Of a DNA stretch of 64,000 nt, positions 7,731 through 17,696 are shown in pieces. Both the position numbers and the translations under genes were made by a program. The notes under the pieces are model-generated. The model saw nothing but the letters and a program-made list of their open reading frames with translations, did not search any database and was not told the DNA's origin. Origin of the DNA: Streptomyces sp. NBC_01306 (lineage in GTDB: Bacteria > Actinomycetota > Actinomycetes > Streptomycetales > Streptomycetaceae); the NCBI RefSeq assembly GCF_026340465.1, contig NZ_JAPEPC010000001.1, positions 6,773,501-6,837,500 of the forward strand, in the 5' to 3' direction. Each line of letters starts with the position of its first letter. The first letter of the stretch is position 1.

Positions 7731-8603
7731 TCAGGCGCCGAGCCTGCGGAACAGTCCCTCCTGGACGACCGAGACCAGCAGATTCCCCGCGCGGTCGAAG
7801 ATCCGGCCGCGGGCCAGCCCCCGGCCGCCCGTCGCGATGGGCGACTCCTGGTCGTAGAGGAACCACTCGTCGGTACGGAACGGGCGGTGGAACCACATGG
7901 CGTGGTCCAGCGAAGCCATGTCGAATCCGCGCGGCCCCCACAGCGGCTCGACCGGGATACGGACCGCGTCCAGCAGCGTCATGTCGCTGGCGTAGGTGAG
8001 CGCGCAGGTGTGGATCAGCTGGTCGTCGCCGAGCGGGCCGACCGCCCGCATCCACACCGCGCTGCTCGGATCGGCGCCCTTGATCTCGTCGGGGGTCCAG
8101 CGCAGCCGGTCGACGTAACGGATCTCGAAGGGCTGCCTGCGGGCCATCCTCTCCAGCGCCTCGGGCAACTCGCCCAGGTGCTCACGGAGTTCGTCCGCGA
8201 CCCCCGGCAGTGACTCGGGGTCCGGGACATCGCGGGTCAGCGGTGCCTGGTGCTCGATGCTGCCCTCCTCCGGCCGGTGGAAGGACGCCGTCAGGTTGAA
8301 GATGGTGCGGCCCTGCTGGACCGCGGTCACCCGGCGGGTGGTGAAGGAGCGGCCGTCCCTGACCCGTTCCACCTGGTAGACGATCGGCACCCCCGGCCTG
8401 CCGGGGCGCAGGAAGTACGCGTGCAGCGAGTGGACCGGCCGCTCGCCGTCGGTGGTACGGCCGGCCGCCACCAGGGCCTGCCCCGCGACCTGCCCGCCGA
8501 AGACCCGCTGCAGGGATTCGTGGGGGCTGCGGCCGCGGAAGATGTCGACCTCGATCTGCTCCAGGTCGAGCAGGTCGATCAGCTTCTCGGTGGGGTTCGT
8601 CAT
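7731..8603 (-). CDS. tesB: Acyl-CoA thioesterase II
   Basis: TesB hydrolyses medium- and long-chain acyl-CoA to free acid and CoA. The 290-residue protein has the double hot-dog layout: an N-terminal half with VFGGQVAGQALVAA and HSLHAYFLRPG, and a C-terminal half with LDHAMWFHRPFR and the active-site region FDRAGNLLVSVVQEGL. The start at 8603 follows GGGAGGACACC. It lies 67 bp upstream of the carboxypeptidase gene on the same strand. Confidence 0.93.
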   Translation of the reverse strand: MTNPTEKLIDLLDLEQIEVDIFRGRSPHESLQRVFGGQVAGQALVAAGRTTDGERPVHSLHAYFLRPGRPGVPIVYQVERVRDGRSFTTRRVTAVQQGRTIFNLTASFHRPEEGSIEHQAPLTRDVPDPESLPGVADELREHLGELPEALERMARRQPFEIRYVDRLRWTPDEIKGADPSSAVWMRAVGPLGDDQLIHTCALTYASDMTLLDAVRIPVEPLWGPRGFDMASLDHAMWFHRPFRTDEWFLYDQESPIATGGRGLARGRIFDRAGNLLVSVVQEGLFRRLGA

Positions 8604-8685
8604 ACGGTGTCCTCCCAGGTCACAGCGTTTTCCGGGGTCACAGAGGTCGTCCGCTTCCCCGCTGGGGGCACAGCGGCCGCCCGGC

Positions 8686-11208
8686 TCACAGCTGGCCCAC
8701 GGCGGTGACGCGGACGACCGCGCGGCCCTCCTCGTCGGAGGCCGCGAGATCCACCTCCGCGCTGATGCCCCAGTCGTGGTCGCCGTTCGGGTCGGCGAAG
8801 ATCTGCCGTACACGCCACAGCCCGTGCGAGGTGTTCTCCTCGTCCGCCTCGATGATCAGCAGCTTGGGGCCGCGCGCGTCCGGTCCTGTGCCCAGGTCGT
8901 CGTACTCGTCCCAGTAGGCGTCCATCGCCTCGCCCCAGGCGTCCTCGTCCCACCCCGCGTCGCCGTCCAGCTCGCCGAGTGCGGCCACGTTGTCCAGCGC
9001 CGCCAGCTCCACCCGGCGGAACATCGCATTGCGTACGAGCACTCGGAAGGCGCGGGCGTTGGCGGTGACCGGCTTGACCTGGTCGGCCCGCTCGGCGGCC
9101 TGCTCCGCGGTCTCCACCTCCGGGTTGGCCAGCTGCTCCCACTCGTCGAGCAGGCTGGAGTCCACCTGGCGGACCAGCTCGCCCAGCCAGGCGATGAGGT
9201 CCTGGAGGTCCTCGGACTTCAGATCGTCCGGGATGGTGTGGTCGAGCGCCTTGTACGCACCCGCGAGGTACCGCAGCACGATGCCCTCGGTGCGGGCGAG
9301 CTCGTAGTGCGAGGTGAACTCGGTGAAGGTCATGGCCCGTTCGTACATGTCACGGATGACCGACTTCGGCGACACCGGGTGGTCGCCGACCCACGGGTGG
9401 CTCGTGCGGTAGACGTTGTACGCGTGCACCAGCAGCTCTTCGAGCGGCTTGGGGTACGTGACCTCCTGGAGCCGCTCCATGCGCTCCTCGTACTCCATCC
9501 CGTCGGCCTTCATCTGGCCGATCGCCTCACCGCGCGCCTTGTTCTGCTGGGCGGCGAGGATCTGCCGCGGGTCGTCCAGCGTCGACTCGACCACCGAGAC
9601 CATGTCCAGTGCGTACGAGGGGGACTCGGCGTCCAGCAGGTCGAACGCGGCCAGCGCGAAGGTGGACAGCGGCTGGTTGAGCGCGAAGTCCTGCTGGAGG
9701 TCGACGGTCAGCCGGATGATGCGGCCCTCGGCGTCCGGAGCGTCCAGTTGCTCCACCACACCGCCATCGAGCAGCGAGCGGTAGATCGCGATGGCGCGGC
9801 GGATGTGCCGCAGCTGCGCCTTGCGCGGCTCGTGGTTGTCCTCCAGGAGGTGGCGCATCGCCTTGAACGCGTTGCCCGGCCGGGCGATCACCGAGAGCAG
9901 CATGGTGTGGGTGACCCGGAACCGCGAGGTCAGCGGCTCGGGATCGGCGGCGATCAGCTTCTCGAAGGTGGTGTCGCTCCAGGCGATGAAACCTTCCGGC
10001 GCCTTCTTGCGGACCACCTTGCGGCGCTTCTTCGGGTCGTCGCCCGCCTTGGCGAGCGCCTTCTCGTTCTCGACGACGTGCTCGGGGGCCTGCGCGACGA
10101 CGAAGCCGGCCGTGTCGAACCCGGCCCGGCCCGCGCGGCCCGCGATCTGGTGGAACTCCCGGGCGCGGAGCGTGCGGACACGTGTCCCGTCGTACTTCGT
10201 CAGCGCGGTGAACAGCACCGTACGGATGGGCACGTTGACTCCCACGCCCAGGGTGTCCGTACCGCAGATGACCTTCAACAGACCGGCCTGCGCCAGCTTC
10301 TCGACCAGCCGGCGGTACTTGGGGAGCATGCCGGCGTGGTGGACGCCGATGCCGTGGCGCACATAACGCGAGAGGTTCTGGCCGAACTTGGTGGTGAAGC
10401 GGAAGTTGCCGATGAGATCGGCGATCCGGTCCTTCTCCTCCCGGCTGCACATGTTGATGCTCATCAGCGACTGCGCGCGCTCGACCGCTGCGGCCTGGGT
10501 GAAGTGCACGATGTAGACGGGCGACTGCTTGGTTTCGAGCAGTTCGGTCAGCGTCTCGGTGATCGGGGTCCGCCGGTACTCGTACGACAGCGGGACCGGG
10601 CGGCTCGCGGAGCGGACCACGGAGGTCGGCAGGCCGGTGCGCCGCGTCAGGTCCTCCTCGAACCGGGAGACGTCACCGAGGGTCGCGGACATCAGGATGA
10701 ACTGCGCCTGCGGCAGCTCCAGGATCGGGATCTGCCACGCCCAGCCACGGTCGGGCTCCGCGTAGAAGTGGAACTCGTCCATCACGACCTGGCCGATGTC
10801 GGCGTACTTGCCGTCGCGCAGCGCGATCGAGGCCAGCACCTCCGCCGTGCAGCAGATGACCGGGGCGTCCGCGTTCACCGACGCGTCGCCGGTGAGCATT
10901 CCGACGTTCTCGGTGCCGAAGAGCTTGCACAGGTCGAAGAACTTCTCCGAGACCAGGGCCTTGATCGGCGCGGTGTAGAAGGTGACCTTGTCGTGAGCCA
11001 GCGCGGTGAAGTGCGCACCGGCCGCCACCAGGCTCTTTCCCGAGCCGGTGGGGGTGGAGAGGATCACGTTGGCCCCGGACACCACCTCGATCAGCGCCTC
11101 CTCCTGAGCCGGATAGAGCGTGATGCCCTGACCCTCCGCCCACGACGAGAAAGCCTCGAAGAGAGCATCGGGATCGGCGGTCGTGGGGAGCTGATCGATA
11201 AGGGTCAC
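8686..11208 (-). CDS. Ski2-like DEAD/DEAH-box helicase with DUF3516 C-terminus
   Basis: This is an 840-residue ATP-dependent RNA (or DNA) helicase. Motif I is TPTGSGKS (residues 52-59), motif II DEFH (144-147) and motif III SATLGD. Motif VI is the Ski2-type QIAGRAGRAGFD. A basic linker (DDPKKRRKVVRKK) is followed by a long helical C-terminal region matching the actinobacterial DUF3516 helicases. The start is GTG 11208 with GGAGG just upstream. The substrate is not established for the family. Confidence 0.92.
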   Translation of the reverse strand: MTLIDQLPTTADPDALFEAFSSWAEGQGITLYPAQEEALIEVVSGANVILSTPTGSGKSLVAAGAHFTALAHDKVTFYTAPIKALVSEKFFDLCKLFGTENVGMLTGDASVNADAPVICCTAEVLASIALRDGKYADIGQVVMDEFHFYAEPDRGWAWQIPILELPQAQFILMSATLGDVSRFEEDLTRRTGLPTSVVRSASRPVPLSYEYRRTPITETLTELLETKQSPVYIVHFTQAAAVERAQSLMSINMCSREEKDRIADLIGNFRFTTKFGQNLSRYVRHGIGVHHAGMLPKYRRLVEKLAQAGLLKVICGTDTLGVGVNVPIRTVLFTALTKYDGTRVRTLRAREFHQIAGRAGRAGFDTAGFVVAQAPEHVVENEKALAKAGDDPKKRRKVVRKKAPEGFIAWSDTTFEKLIAADPEPLTSRFRVTHTMLLSVIARPGNAFKAMRHLLEDNHEPRKAQLRHIRRAIAIYRSLLDGGVVEQLDAPDAEGRIIRLTVDLQQDFALNQPLSTFALAAFDLLDAESPSYALDMVSVVESTLDDPRQILAAQQNKARGEAIGQMKADGMEYEERMERLQEVTYPKPLEELLVHAYNVYRTSHPWVGDHPVSPKSVIRDMYERAMTFTEFTSHYELARTEGIVLRYLAGAYKALDHTIPDDLKSEDLQDLIAWLGELVRQVDSSLLDEWEQLANPEVETAEQAAERADQVKPVTANARAFRVLVRNAMFRRVELAALDNVAALGELDGDAGWDEDAWGEAMDAYWDEYDDLGTGPDARGPKLLIIEADEENTSHGLWRVRQIFADPNGDHDWGISAEVDLAASDEEGRAVVRVTAVGQL

Positions 11209-11341
11209 GCCTCCATCTTGCCTGCCTTACCCGCTCAAGGGGGAACCGGCTGCCCGCGCGAAGATCACGAGCGATACGCTTCCCTCTCGAACAGTCCTCA
11301 ACTGGGCTTCAGCACAACGGAAATACGGGGCGGAACGAACC

Positions 11342-12136
11342 ATGATGGGACCGGCGCACTCGCTGTCAGGAGCGGCAGCCTGGCTGGGGGTGGGGGCGGC
11401 GGCGACCGCGTACGGACATCCGATGCCGTGGCCGGTCCTCGTCGTCGGAGCGCTGATCAGCGCCGGGGCGGCGCTGGCACCCGACCTTGATCACAAGGCC
11501 GCGACCATATCCAACGCGTTCGGCCCGCTGTCGCACGGGCTGTGCGCGCTCGTGGACGCGCTGGCGACTGTCGTGTACAGGGCGACGAGGGGCAAGGGCG
11601 ACGCCCGCAAGGGCGGCGGCCACCGCACCCTCACTCACACCGGGGTGTGGGCGGTCCTGCTCGGCGCCGGAGCTTCCGCCCTGGCGATCTACGGCGGCCG
11701 CTGGGCGGTCCTCGGCATCCTCTTCGTCCATGTGGTGCTCGCCATCGAGGGGCTGCTCTGGCGGGCCTCGCGCCCGTCCAGCAGCACCGTGCTGGTGTGG
11801 CTGCTCGGTGCTGCCGGTGCGTGGATCCTGGCCCAGATCCTGTCCGAGCCGGGCAACGGCGCGGACTGGTTCTTCACCGGCCCCCACCAGAACTACATGT
11901 GGCTGGGTCTGCCGATCCTGCTGGGCGCCCTGATCCACGACATCGGTGACGCCATCACCGTCTCGGGCTGCCCGATCTTCTGGCCGATACCGCTCGGCCG
12001 CAAGCACTGGCGCCATGTCGGCCCGCCCAAGTTCATGCGGTTCCGCGCGGGCAGCTGGGTGGAGCTCAAGGTGCTGATGCCGGTGTTCATGGTGGCGGGC
12101 GGAGTCAGCTGCGCGGTCGCGCTCGGCGTCATCTGA
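11342..12136 (+). CDS. YdjM-type metal-dependent membrane hydrolase
   Basis: The 264-residue polytopic membrane protein belongs to the YdjM/DUF457 family of predicted inner-membrane metal-dependent hydrolases. The potential metal ligands are in order: PAHSLSG at the N-terminus, PDLDHK, GGGHRTLTHT and LIHDIGDAITVSGCPIFWP. The last also has the family's characteristic RFRAGSWVE near the C-terminus. Around five hydrophobic segments are visible. The real substrate is unknown. It is divergent from the helicase gene. Confidence 0.85.
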   Translation: MMGPAHSLSGAAAWLGVGAAATAYGHPMPWPVLVVGALISAGAALAPDLDHKAATISNAFGPLSHGLCALVDALATVVYRATRGKGDARKGGGHRTLTHTGVWAVLLGAGASALAIYGGRWAVLGILFVHVVLAIEGLLWRASRPSSSTVLVWLLGAAGAWILAQILSEPGNGADWFFTGPHQNYMWLGLPILLGALIHDIGDAITVSGCPIFWPIPLGRKHWRHVGPPKFMRFRAGSWVELKVLMPVFMVAGGVSCAVALGVI

Positions 12137-12183
12137 GCGGGCCGTGACCGGCGCGGTGCGAGGTCGGGCAGGTCCGGCCGGTG

Positions 12184-13122
12184 TCAGCCGCCGGCGAGGA
12201 CGAAATCGGCTATCGCCGCGGCGACGGCTCCGGGCTGCTCATCGGGGATGAAGTGTCCGGCGTCGGGCACGACGACGCCGGTGACGTCGTCGGCCCATGG
12301 GCTGATGGAGGCCGCCATGTCCGGGACGGAGCCGTGGCTGCTGGAGATCCCGAGAACGGGCACGGTCAGGTGCCGCCGCTCCAGTGCCTCGTGGTTCTTG
12401 CGCGCCGAATCGGCGGCGTCCCGGTAGTAGGCGAGGGAGGCGCGGAGGCCACCGTCGGCGGCGACGGCCGCCGCGTAGTGGTCGAGCTCGGCGTCATCGA
12501 ACGTGTCGGGAGAGAGCGCCTTCACTTTCAGGAACCAGCCGACGTAGTCCCGTTCGCGGCCGGCCAGCAGCGTCTCGGGCAGGTCGGGCACGAGATGGAA
12601 CGCGAAATGCCAGGTCTTCCACGCCCGATCCGGGTCGGTGGGAATCGCTTCGGGGAGGGTGATGCCGGGAATTCCGGCGTCGAGCAGCGCGACCCCGTGC
12701 AGGTGGCTCTCGAATTCGAGTGCCAGGGAGAAAGCGACCCAGGCGCCGATGTCGTGGGCGACCAGCCAGTAGGACGACACTCCGAGAGCCTTCACGGCGG
12801 CGTGGACGTGCGCGGCGACCGTGTGCGTGTCGTAGCCGCGCTCCGGACGCTCGGAGTGGCCCTGACCCGGCAGGTCGATTGCGATGACGTGGAACCGGTC
12901 GGCGAGACCGGGCATGACCTTCCGCCATGCCCACCAGGTCTGCGGGAACCCGGCGAGCAGGACAACGGCCGGGCCGGCCGTCCGGCCGCCTTCGACGGCG
13001 TGGAGGCGGACGCCGTTCGCATCGACCCAGCGGTGAGTGAATCCCGCCAGGTCGTGCAGGGGCAGATCGCGGACGGGGTTGCTTTCACAGACGTGCCGAG
13101 CGCTGGTCGCAGGGTCAGTCAT
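12184..13122 (-). CDS. Alpha/beta hydrolase, epoxide-hydrolase-like
   Basis: This 312-residue enzyme has the epoxide hydrolase/haloalkane dehalogenase arrangement. The oxyanion motif is AGFPQTWWAW, the nucleophile is Asp124 in LVAHDIGAW rather than Ser, and the catalytic His is in DAGHF. The Asp nucleophile points to epoxides or haloacids, but the substrate cannot be read from the sequence. It is divergent from a TetR gene that probably controls it. Confidence 0.85.
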   Translation of the reverse strand: MTDPATSARHVCESNPVRDLPLHDLAGFTHRWVDANGVRLHAVEGGRTAGPAVVLLAGFPQTWWAWRKVMPGLADRFHVIAIDLPGQGHSERPERGYDTHTVAAHVHAAVKALGVSSYWLVAHDIGAWVAFSLALEFESHLHGVALLDAGIPGITLPEAIPTDPDRAWKTWHFAFHLVPDLPETLLAGRERDYVGWFLKVKALSPDTFDDAELDHYAAAVAADGGLRASLAYYRDAADSARKNHEALERRHLTVPVLGISSSHGSVPDMAASISPWADDVTGVVVPDAGHFIPDEQPGAVAAAIADFVLAGG

Positions 13123-13220
13123 GGGGATCCTCCGTCAGGGTGAGGTGTCTTGGTGAACGCCGTCGCGCTGTCGCGACGTGTGAGGGACGCCCGGCCATCA
13201 CCATGCGGGGACGCTAACAC

Positions 13221-13244
13221 ATCTTGAACTGAGTGTTCCAAGAT
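13221..13244. promoter_or_regulatory. Palindromic operator between hydrolase and TetR genes
   Basis: ATCTTGAAC (13221-13229) mirrors GTTCCAAGAT (13235-13244) with one unpaired C. The 24-bp dyad is AT-rich relative to its surroundings and lies in the divergent intergenic region, as expected of an autoregulatory TetR operator. Confidence 0.6.
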
Positions 13245-13300
13245 AGAATGGTGCGGCGCAGCGCACGAGACATCGACAGACACCGGCAAGGAAGTGCCAC

Positions 13301-13891
13301 GTGGCAGGCAAGAAGCAATTCGACATGGACACGGCACTCGACGCCGCGATGGTCCAGTTCTGGCGGGCCGGCTACGCCGATACCTCAGTGGACGATCTGT
13401 CCCGGGTGACCGGTCTGAACCGCAGCTCCATCTACTCCTCGCTCGGCGACAAGGACACGCTCTTCCTGCGCTGCCTGGACCGGTACGCCGCGCGTTATGG
13501 CGAGAAGTACGACGCCGCCCTGTCGTGTGCGGCCTCGGAGCCTCTTGCAGCCGTTCGTGCGTTCTTCGACGTCACCCTTGAGCGCATCGCCGATCCCGAA
13601 CTGCCGGACGGCTGCCTGGTTGCCCAGTCGGCCATGGCGATCCCGGTGCTGAGCCAGAGCGTCGCGGCACACGCGAAGGAGGCGCTGGGCTTCCAGCGCT
13701 CGCGTCTGCGCGCCGCACTGAAGGCGGGCCGGTTGACCGACCGGGACGCCGAGGCCTTCGCCGACCACATGGCCGCCGTGAACCAGTCTCTCGCCGTCAT
13801 GAGCAGAGCCGGGGCGAGCCCGGCGCAGCTCCGGGCCATTGTGGGCGTAACCGTCGACGCGCTCTCACAGGCGTTGCGTACGCGCACGTAG
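13301..13891 (+). CDS. TetR-family regulator
   Basis: This 196-residue repressor has the HTH around DTSVDDLSRVTGLNRSSIYSS. Its C-terminal domain (GCLVAQSAMAIP) resembles the TetR_C_16/AcrR subfamily that often governs detoxifying enzymes. GTG 13301 has AAGGAAG upstream. The likely target is the divergent hydrolase through the palindrome at 13221-13244. The effector is unknown. Confidence 0.88.
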   Translation: MAGKKQFDMDTALDAAMVQFWRAGYADTSVDDLSRVTGLNRSSIYSSLGDKDTLFLRCLDRYAARYGEKYDAALSCAASEPLAAVRAFFDVTLERIADPELPDGCLVAQSAMAIPVLSQSVAAHAKEALGFQRSRLRAALKAGRLTDRDAEAFADHMAAVNQSLAVMSRAGASPAQLRAIVGVTVDALSQALRTRT

Positions 13892-13941
13892 CGCTGCGGG
13901 CCGGGGCCCGTCGTCGACCCGACGGACCCCTGCCCCCGCGC

Positions 13942-15723
13942 TCACCCGTGCCAGGACCGCCACAGCGCCGCATATGCGCCGTCCGCAGCGACCAGCTCGT
14001 CATGGCTGCCCAGCTCGCTGACGCGGCCCTCCTCGACCACCGCGATCACATCCGCGTCGTGCGCGGTGTGCAGCCGGTGCGCGATCGCCACCACGGTGCG
14101 CCCGTCGAGCACCCGGGCGAGCGAACGCTCCAGATGGCGGGCCGCCCGCGGGTCCAGCAGCGACGTCGCCTCGTCCAGCACCAGGGTGTGCGGATCGGCG
14201 AGCACCAGCCGGGCCAGCGCGATCTGCTGGGCCTGCGCCGGGGTGAGGGCCAGACCGCCCGAGCCGACCTCGGTGTCCAGCGCCCCGTCCAGGGCGGCGG
14301 CCCAGCCGTCCGCGTCGACCGCGCCGAGCGCGGCCCACAGCTCCGTGTCGTCCGCGCCCGCCCTGGCCAGCAGCAGATTGTCGCGCAGGGAACCCACGAA
14401 GACGTGGTGCTCCTGATTGACCAGTGCGACATGTTCCCTTACGCGCTCCGCGGGCATCCTGGACAACTCGGCGCCCCCCAGCGTGACCTCGCCGGTGCGT
14501 GGCGCGTAGATCCCGGCCAGCAGCCGGCCCAGCGTGGACTTGCCCGCGCCGGACGGCCCGACCAGCGCCATCCGCGTGCCGGGGGCCACATCGAGTGTCA
14601 CCCGGTGCAGTACGTCGACACCCTCCCGGTATCCGAAGTGCACCGCGTCGGCGCGCACCGCACGCCCGTCCGGGCCGATGGTCCCGTCACCCGCGTCCGG
14701 CTCGATCTCGCGCACACCCACCAGCCGGGCCAACGACACCTGGGCGACCTGGAGTTCGTCGTACCAGCGCAGGATGAGCCCGACCGGATCGACCATCATC
14801 TGGGCGAGCAGCGCCCCGGTGGTGAGCTGGCCGACGCTGATCCAGCCCTGGAGCACGAAGACGCCGCCGAGCATCAGCACCACGCCGAGGATCGTCACAT
14901 AGGTGACGTTGATGACCGGGAAGAGGACCGACCGCAGCCAGAGCGTGTACCTCTCCCAGCGGGTCCACTCCTCGACCCGCCGCTCGGAGAGCGCCACCCG
15001 GCGGGCGCCGAGGCGGTGCGCCTCGATGGTCCTGCCCGCGTCCACGGTCTCGGCGAGCGCCGCGGCGACCGCCGCGTATCCGGCGGCCTCCGAACGGTAG
15101 GCGGACGGCGCCCGCTTGAAGTACCAGCGGCACCCGGCCAGCAGCACCGGCAGCGCGACCAGCACGGCGAGCGCGAGCGGCGGTGCGGTCACGGTCAGCG
15201 CGCCGATCAGCAGCGCCGCCCACACCACGCCGATGGCCAGCTGGGGCACTGCCTCGCGCATCGCGTTCGCGAGCCGGTCGATGTCGGTGGTGATGCGCGA
15301 GAGCAGGTCACCGGTACCGGCCCGTTCCAGGACGCCCGGCGGCAGCGCGACCGACCGTACGAGATAGTCCTCGCGGAGGTCGGCCAGCATCTCCTCGCCG
15401 AGCATCGCGCCGCGCAGCCCCACCAGCCGTACGAAGAAGGTCTGGACGGCAAGTGCCACGGCGAACACCACCGCGACGCGGCCGAGATGCATGTCGTGCC
15501 TGCCGTTCGACAGGTCCTCGACGAGACCGCCCAGGAGGTACGGGCCGACCAGCGAGGCGACCACCGCGATCGCGTTGGCCCCGATGAGTACGGCGAACGC
15601 CCGCCGGTGGCGGCCCAGCAACTCGCGTACGTAGGTCCTCACCGTCGTGGGTGTGCCGACCGGCAGTGTGGTGGCCGTCTCCGGTGCCGCCGGGTCGTAG
15701 GCCGGGGGCGCGACGCCGATCAT
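13942..15723 (-). CDS. ABC exporter half-transporter, subunit with intact Walker A
   Basis: The 593-residue protein has six predicted membrane helices (residues about 40-330) fused to a nucleotide-binding domain. Walker A (VGPSGAGKST), Walker B (LVLDEATSLLD) and the switch His (IAHRLH) are intact, but the signature LSGGQ is replaced by LTPAQ. It overlaps the upstream subunit gene by 4 nt (ATGA-type), so the two are translationally coupled. In a heterodimer its Walker A would pair with the intact signature of the partner. The cargo is unknown. Confidence 0.9.
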   Translation of the reverse strand: MIGVAPPAYDPAAPETATTLPVGTPTTVRTYVRELLGRHRRAFAVLIGANAIAVVASLVGPYLLGGLVEDLSNGRHDMHLGRVAVVFAVALAVQTFFVRLVGLRGAMLGEEMLADLREDYLVRSVALPPGVLERAGTGDLLSRITTDIDRLANAMREAVPQLAIGVVWAALLIGALTVTAPPLALAVLVALPVLLAGCRWYFKRAPSAYRSEAAGYAAVAAALAETVDAGRTIEAHRLGARRVALSERRVEEWTRWERYTLWLRSVLFPVINVTYVTILGVVLMLGGVFVLQGWISVGQLTTGALLAQMMVDPVGLILRWYDELQVAQVSLARLVGVREIEPDAGDGTIGPDGRAVRADAVHFGYREGVDVLHRVTLDVAPGTRMALVGPSGAGKSTLGRLLAGIYAPRTGEVTLGGAELSRMPAERVREHVALVNQEHHVFVGSLRDNLLLARAGADDTELWAALGAVDADGWAAALDGALDTEVGSGGLALTPAQAQQIALARLVLADPHTLVLDEATSLLDPRAARHLERSLARVLDGRTVVAIAHRLHTAHDADVIAVVEEGRVSELGSHDELVAADGAYAALWRSWHG

Positions 15724-17582
15724 GCCGACTCCTCGATGTCTGCGAAAGCTTGCCGGGCGGTGCGGGCGGCCGGGTCCGAGGCCCCGGCGGCGGGCGCTCC
15801 GTCCGCCTCCTCGCCGGGATGGCGGGTGACGACCGCGCGGTACCGCACGTCGCCGTGGAGCAGCTCGCGGTGCGGGCCGGCCGCGGCGACGGCACCCTCG
15901 TGTACGAAGACCACCCGGTCGGCGTGGTCGAGCAGCAGCGGCGACGAGGCGAAGACCACCGTCGTACGGCCTGCGCGCAGCTCCTTCACACCCCGGGCGA
16001 CCCGTGCCTCGGTGTGCGAGTCGACGGCCGACGTCGGCTCGTCGAGCACCAGCACCTCCGGGTCGGTCACCAGCGAACGCGCCAGGGCAAGACGCTGCCG
16101 CTGTCCTCCGGAGAGCGACCGCCCGCGTTCGGTGATCCTGGTCCGCAGGGGATCGCCGCCCGGTTCGGCGGCGGCCTGCGCGAGCGCTTGCAGGACGTCC
16201 GTGCACTGCGCGGCGGCCAGCGCCCGCGCGGCGGGCACCTGGCCGGACGACGGCACGTCGAGCAGCTCGCTCAGGGTCCCGGACAGCAGCACCGGGTCCT
16301 TGTCCTGGACCAGGACGGCCGTACGGGCCGTGTCCAGCGGCAGATCGTCGAGCGCGACCCCGCCGAGCAGGACCGACGGCAGCTTCCCCGCGTCCTCCGC
16401 GGTGGCATGACCGCCGAGCCGCTCGGCCAGCGCGCCCGCGGCGTCCGGATCGCCGCACACCACAGCGGTGAACTCACCTGCCGGCGCGAGCAGTCCGGTC
16501 TCCGGGTCGTAGAGATCACCGGCCGGCACCACATCGGTGCCCACCGTCGGGACGGCCGCGGGACGGCCGGCCGGCTCCTCGTGCGCCGTCCGTTCGAGCG
16601 CCAGCACCCGCGCCGCGCGTTTCGCCGACGGCCGGGAGAACGAGTACGCCATGGCGATCTCCTGGAAGTGCCGCAGCGGGAAGAGCAGCAGCGTCACCGC
16701 GCTGTACACGGTGACGAGCTGGCCGACCTCGATCCGTCCTTCGGCGGCCAGCCGGGCACCGTAGCAGACCACCCCGATCAGCAGCAGCCCCGGCAGCAGC
16801 ACCTGGATCCCCGAGATCAGCGCCCACATACGGGCGCTGCGCACGGCGGCCCGGCGCACTTCCTGGGATGCGCTGCGGTAGCGGCCGAGGAAGAGCTCCT
16901 CGCCGCCGATACCACGCAGTACCCGAAGCCCCGCCACGGTGTCGGCCGCCAGCTCGGTGGCCCGGCCCGCCTTCTCCCGCTGGAGATCGGCGCGCGCGGT
17001 GGCGCTGGACAGCAACGGCAGGACGGCCAGCGCCAGTACGGGCATGGCGAGCGCCACCACGATGCCCAGCGAGGGCAGATACACCACCAGGCCGGCACAG
17101 ATGATGACCAGAACGGTCGCGGCGGCGAGGAAGCGCGAGAGCGCCTCGACGAACCAGCCGATCTTCTCCACGTCCCCGGTGGACACCGCGACGACCTCAC
17201 CCGCCGCGACCCGCCGGGTCAGCGCCGAACCCAGCTCGGCGGTCTTGCGGGCCAGCAGCTGCTGGACGCGGGCCGCAGCGGTGATCCAGTTGGTGACGGC
17301 GGTCCGGTGCAGCATGGTGTCGCCCACCGCGATCAGCGCGCCGAGCAGCGCGATCAGCCCGCCGGAGAGGGCGAGCCGGCCGCCGGAGCGGTCCACCACC
17401 GCCTGCACGGCGAAGCCGACCGCCAGTGGCAGTCCGGCGATCCCGCACTGGTGCAGCAGCCCCCAGGCGAGCGAGCGGCACTGACCGCCGAGCTGGTTGC
17501 GCCCGAGCCAGTAGAGGAAGCGGGGACCTGACCGTACGTCGGGATCGCCTGGATCTGGATAGGGAAGATCGCGAATCTGCAT
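15720..17582 (-). CDS. ABC exporter half-transporter, subunit with degenerate Walker A
   Basis: The 620-residue protein has a six-helix domain and then an ATPase domain. The expected P-loop reads VVCGDPDAAGALAERL and lacks the GKS/T lysine, and the switch histidine is missing (FASSPLLLDHAD). Walker B (VLVLDEPTSAVD) and the signature LSGGQRQR are intact. These defects complement those of the next gene, indicating an obligate heterodimer with one active ATP site. ATG 17582 begins the coupled pair. A 114-bp gap separates it from the oxidoreductase upstream. Confidence 0.9.
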   Translation of the reverse strand: MQIRDLPYPDPGDPDVRSGPRFLYWLGRNQLGGQCRSLAWGLLHQCGIAGLPLAVGFAVQAVVDRSGGRLALSGGLIALLGALIAVGDTMLHRTAVTNWITAAARVQQLLARKTAELGSALTRRVAAGEVVAVSTGDVEKIGWFVEALSRFLAAATVLVIICAGLVVYLPSLGIVVALAMPVLALAVLPLLSSATARADLQREKAGRATELAADTVAGLRVLRGIGGEELFLGRYRSASQEVRRAAVRSARMWALISGIQVLLPGLLLIGVVCYGARLAAEGRIEVGQLVTVYSAVTLLLFPLRHFQEIAMAYSFSRPSAKRAARVLALERTAHEEPAGRPAAVPTVGTDVVPAGDLYDPETGLLAPAGEFTAVVCGDPDAAGALAERLGGHATAEDAGKLPSVLLGGVALDDLPLDTARTAVLVQDKDPVLLSGTLSELLDVPSSGQVPAARALAAAQCTDVLQALAQAAAEPGGDPLRTRITERGRSLSGGQRQRLALARSLVTDPEVLVLDEPTSAVDSHTEARVARGVKELRAGRTTVVFASSPLLLDHADRVVFVHEGAVAAAGPHRELLHGDVRYRAVVTRHPGEEADGAPAAGASDPAARTARQAFADIEESA

Positions 17583-17696
17583 GGGATCCCAGAAGTCGAA
17601 GAGGGGCTCAAACCGTGCAAGGTTCGCGCTCCGCCACGCTTCGGGGCAATCGATTTTCCGTCCGGGGGACCCGAACGCGCCGTGATCGCGCCGGGT

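Noticed and set aside
8452..11490. Plus-strand open frame of about 1,000 codons
   Set aside because: It is antisense to the DEAD-box helicase, has no ribosome-binding site and has the composition of a high-GC shadow frame.
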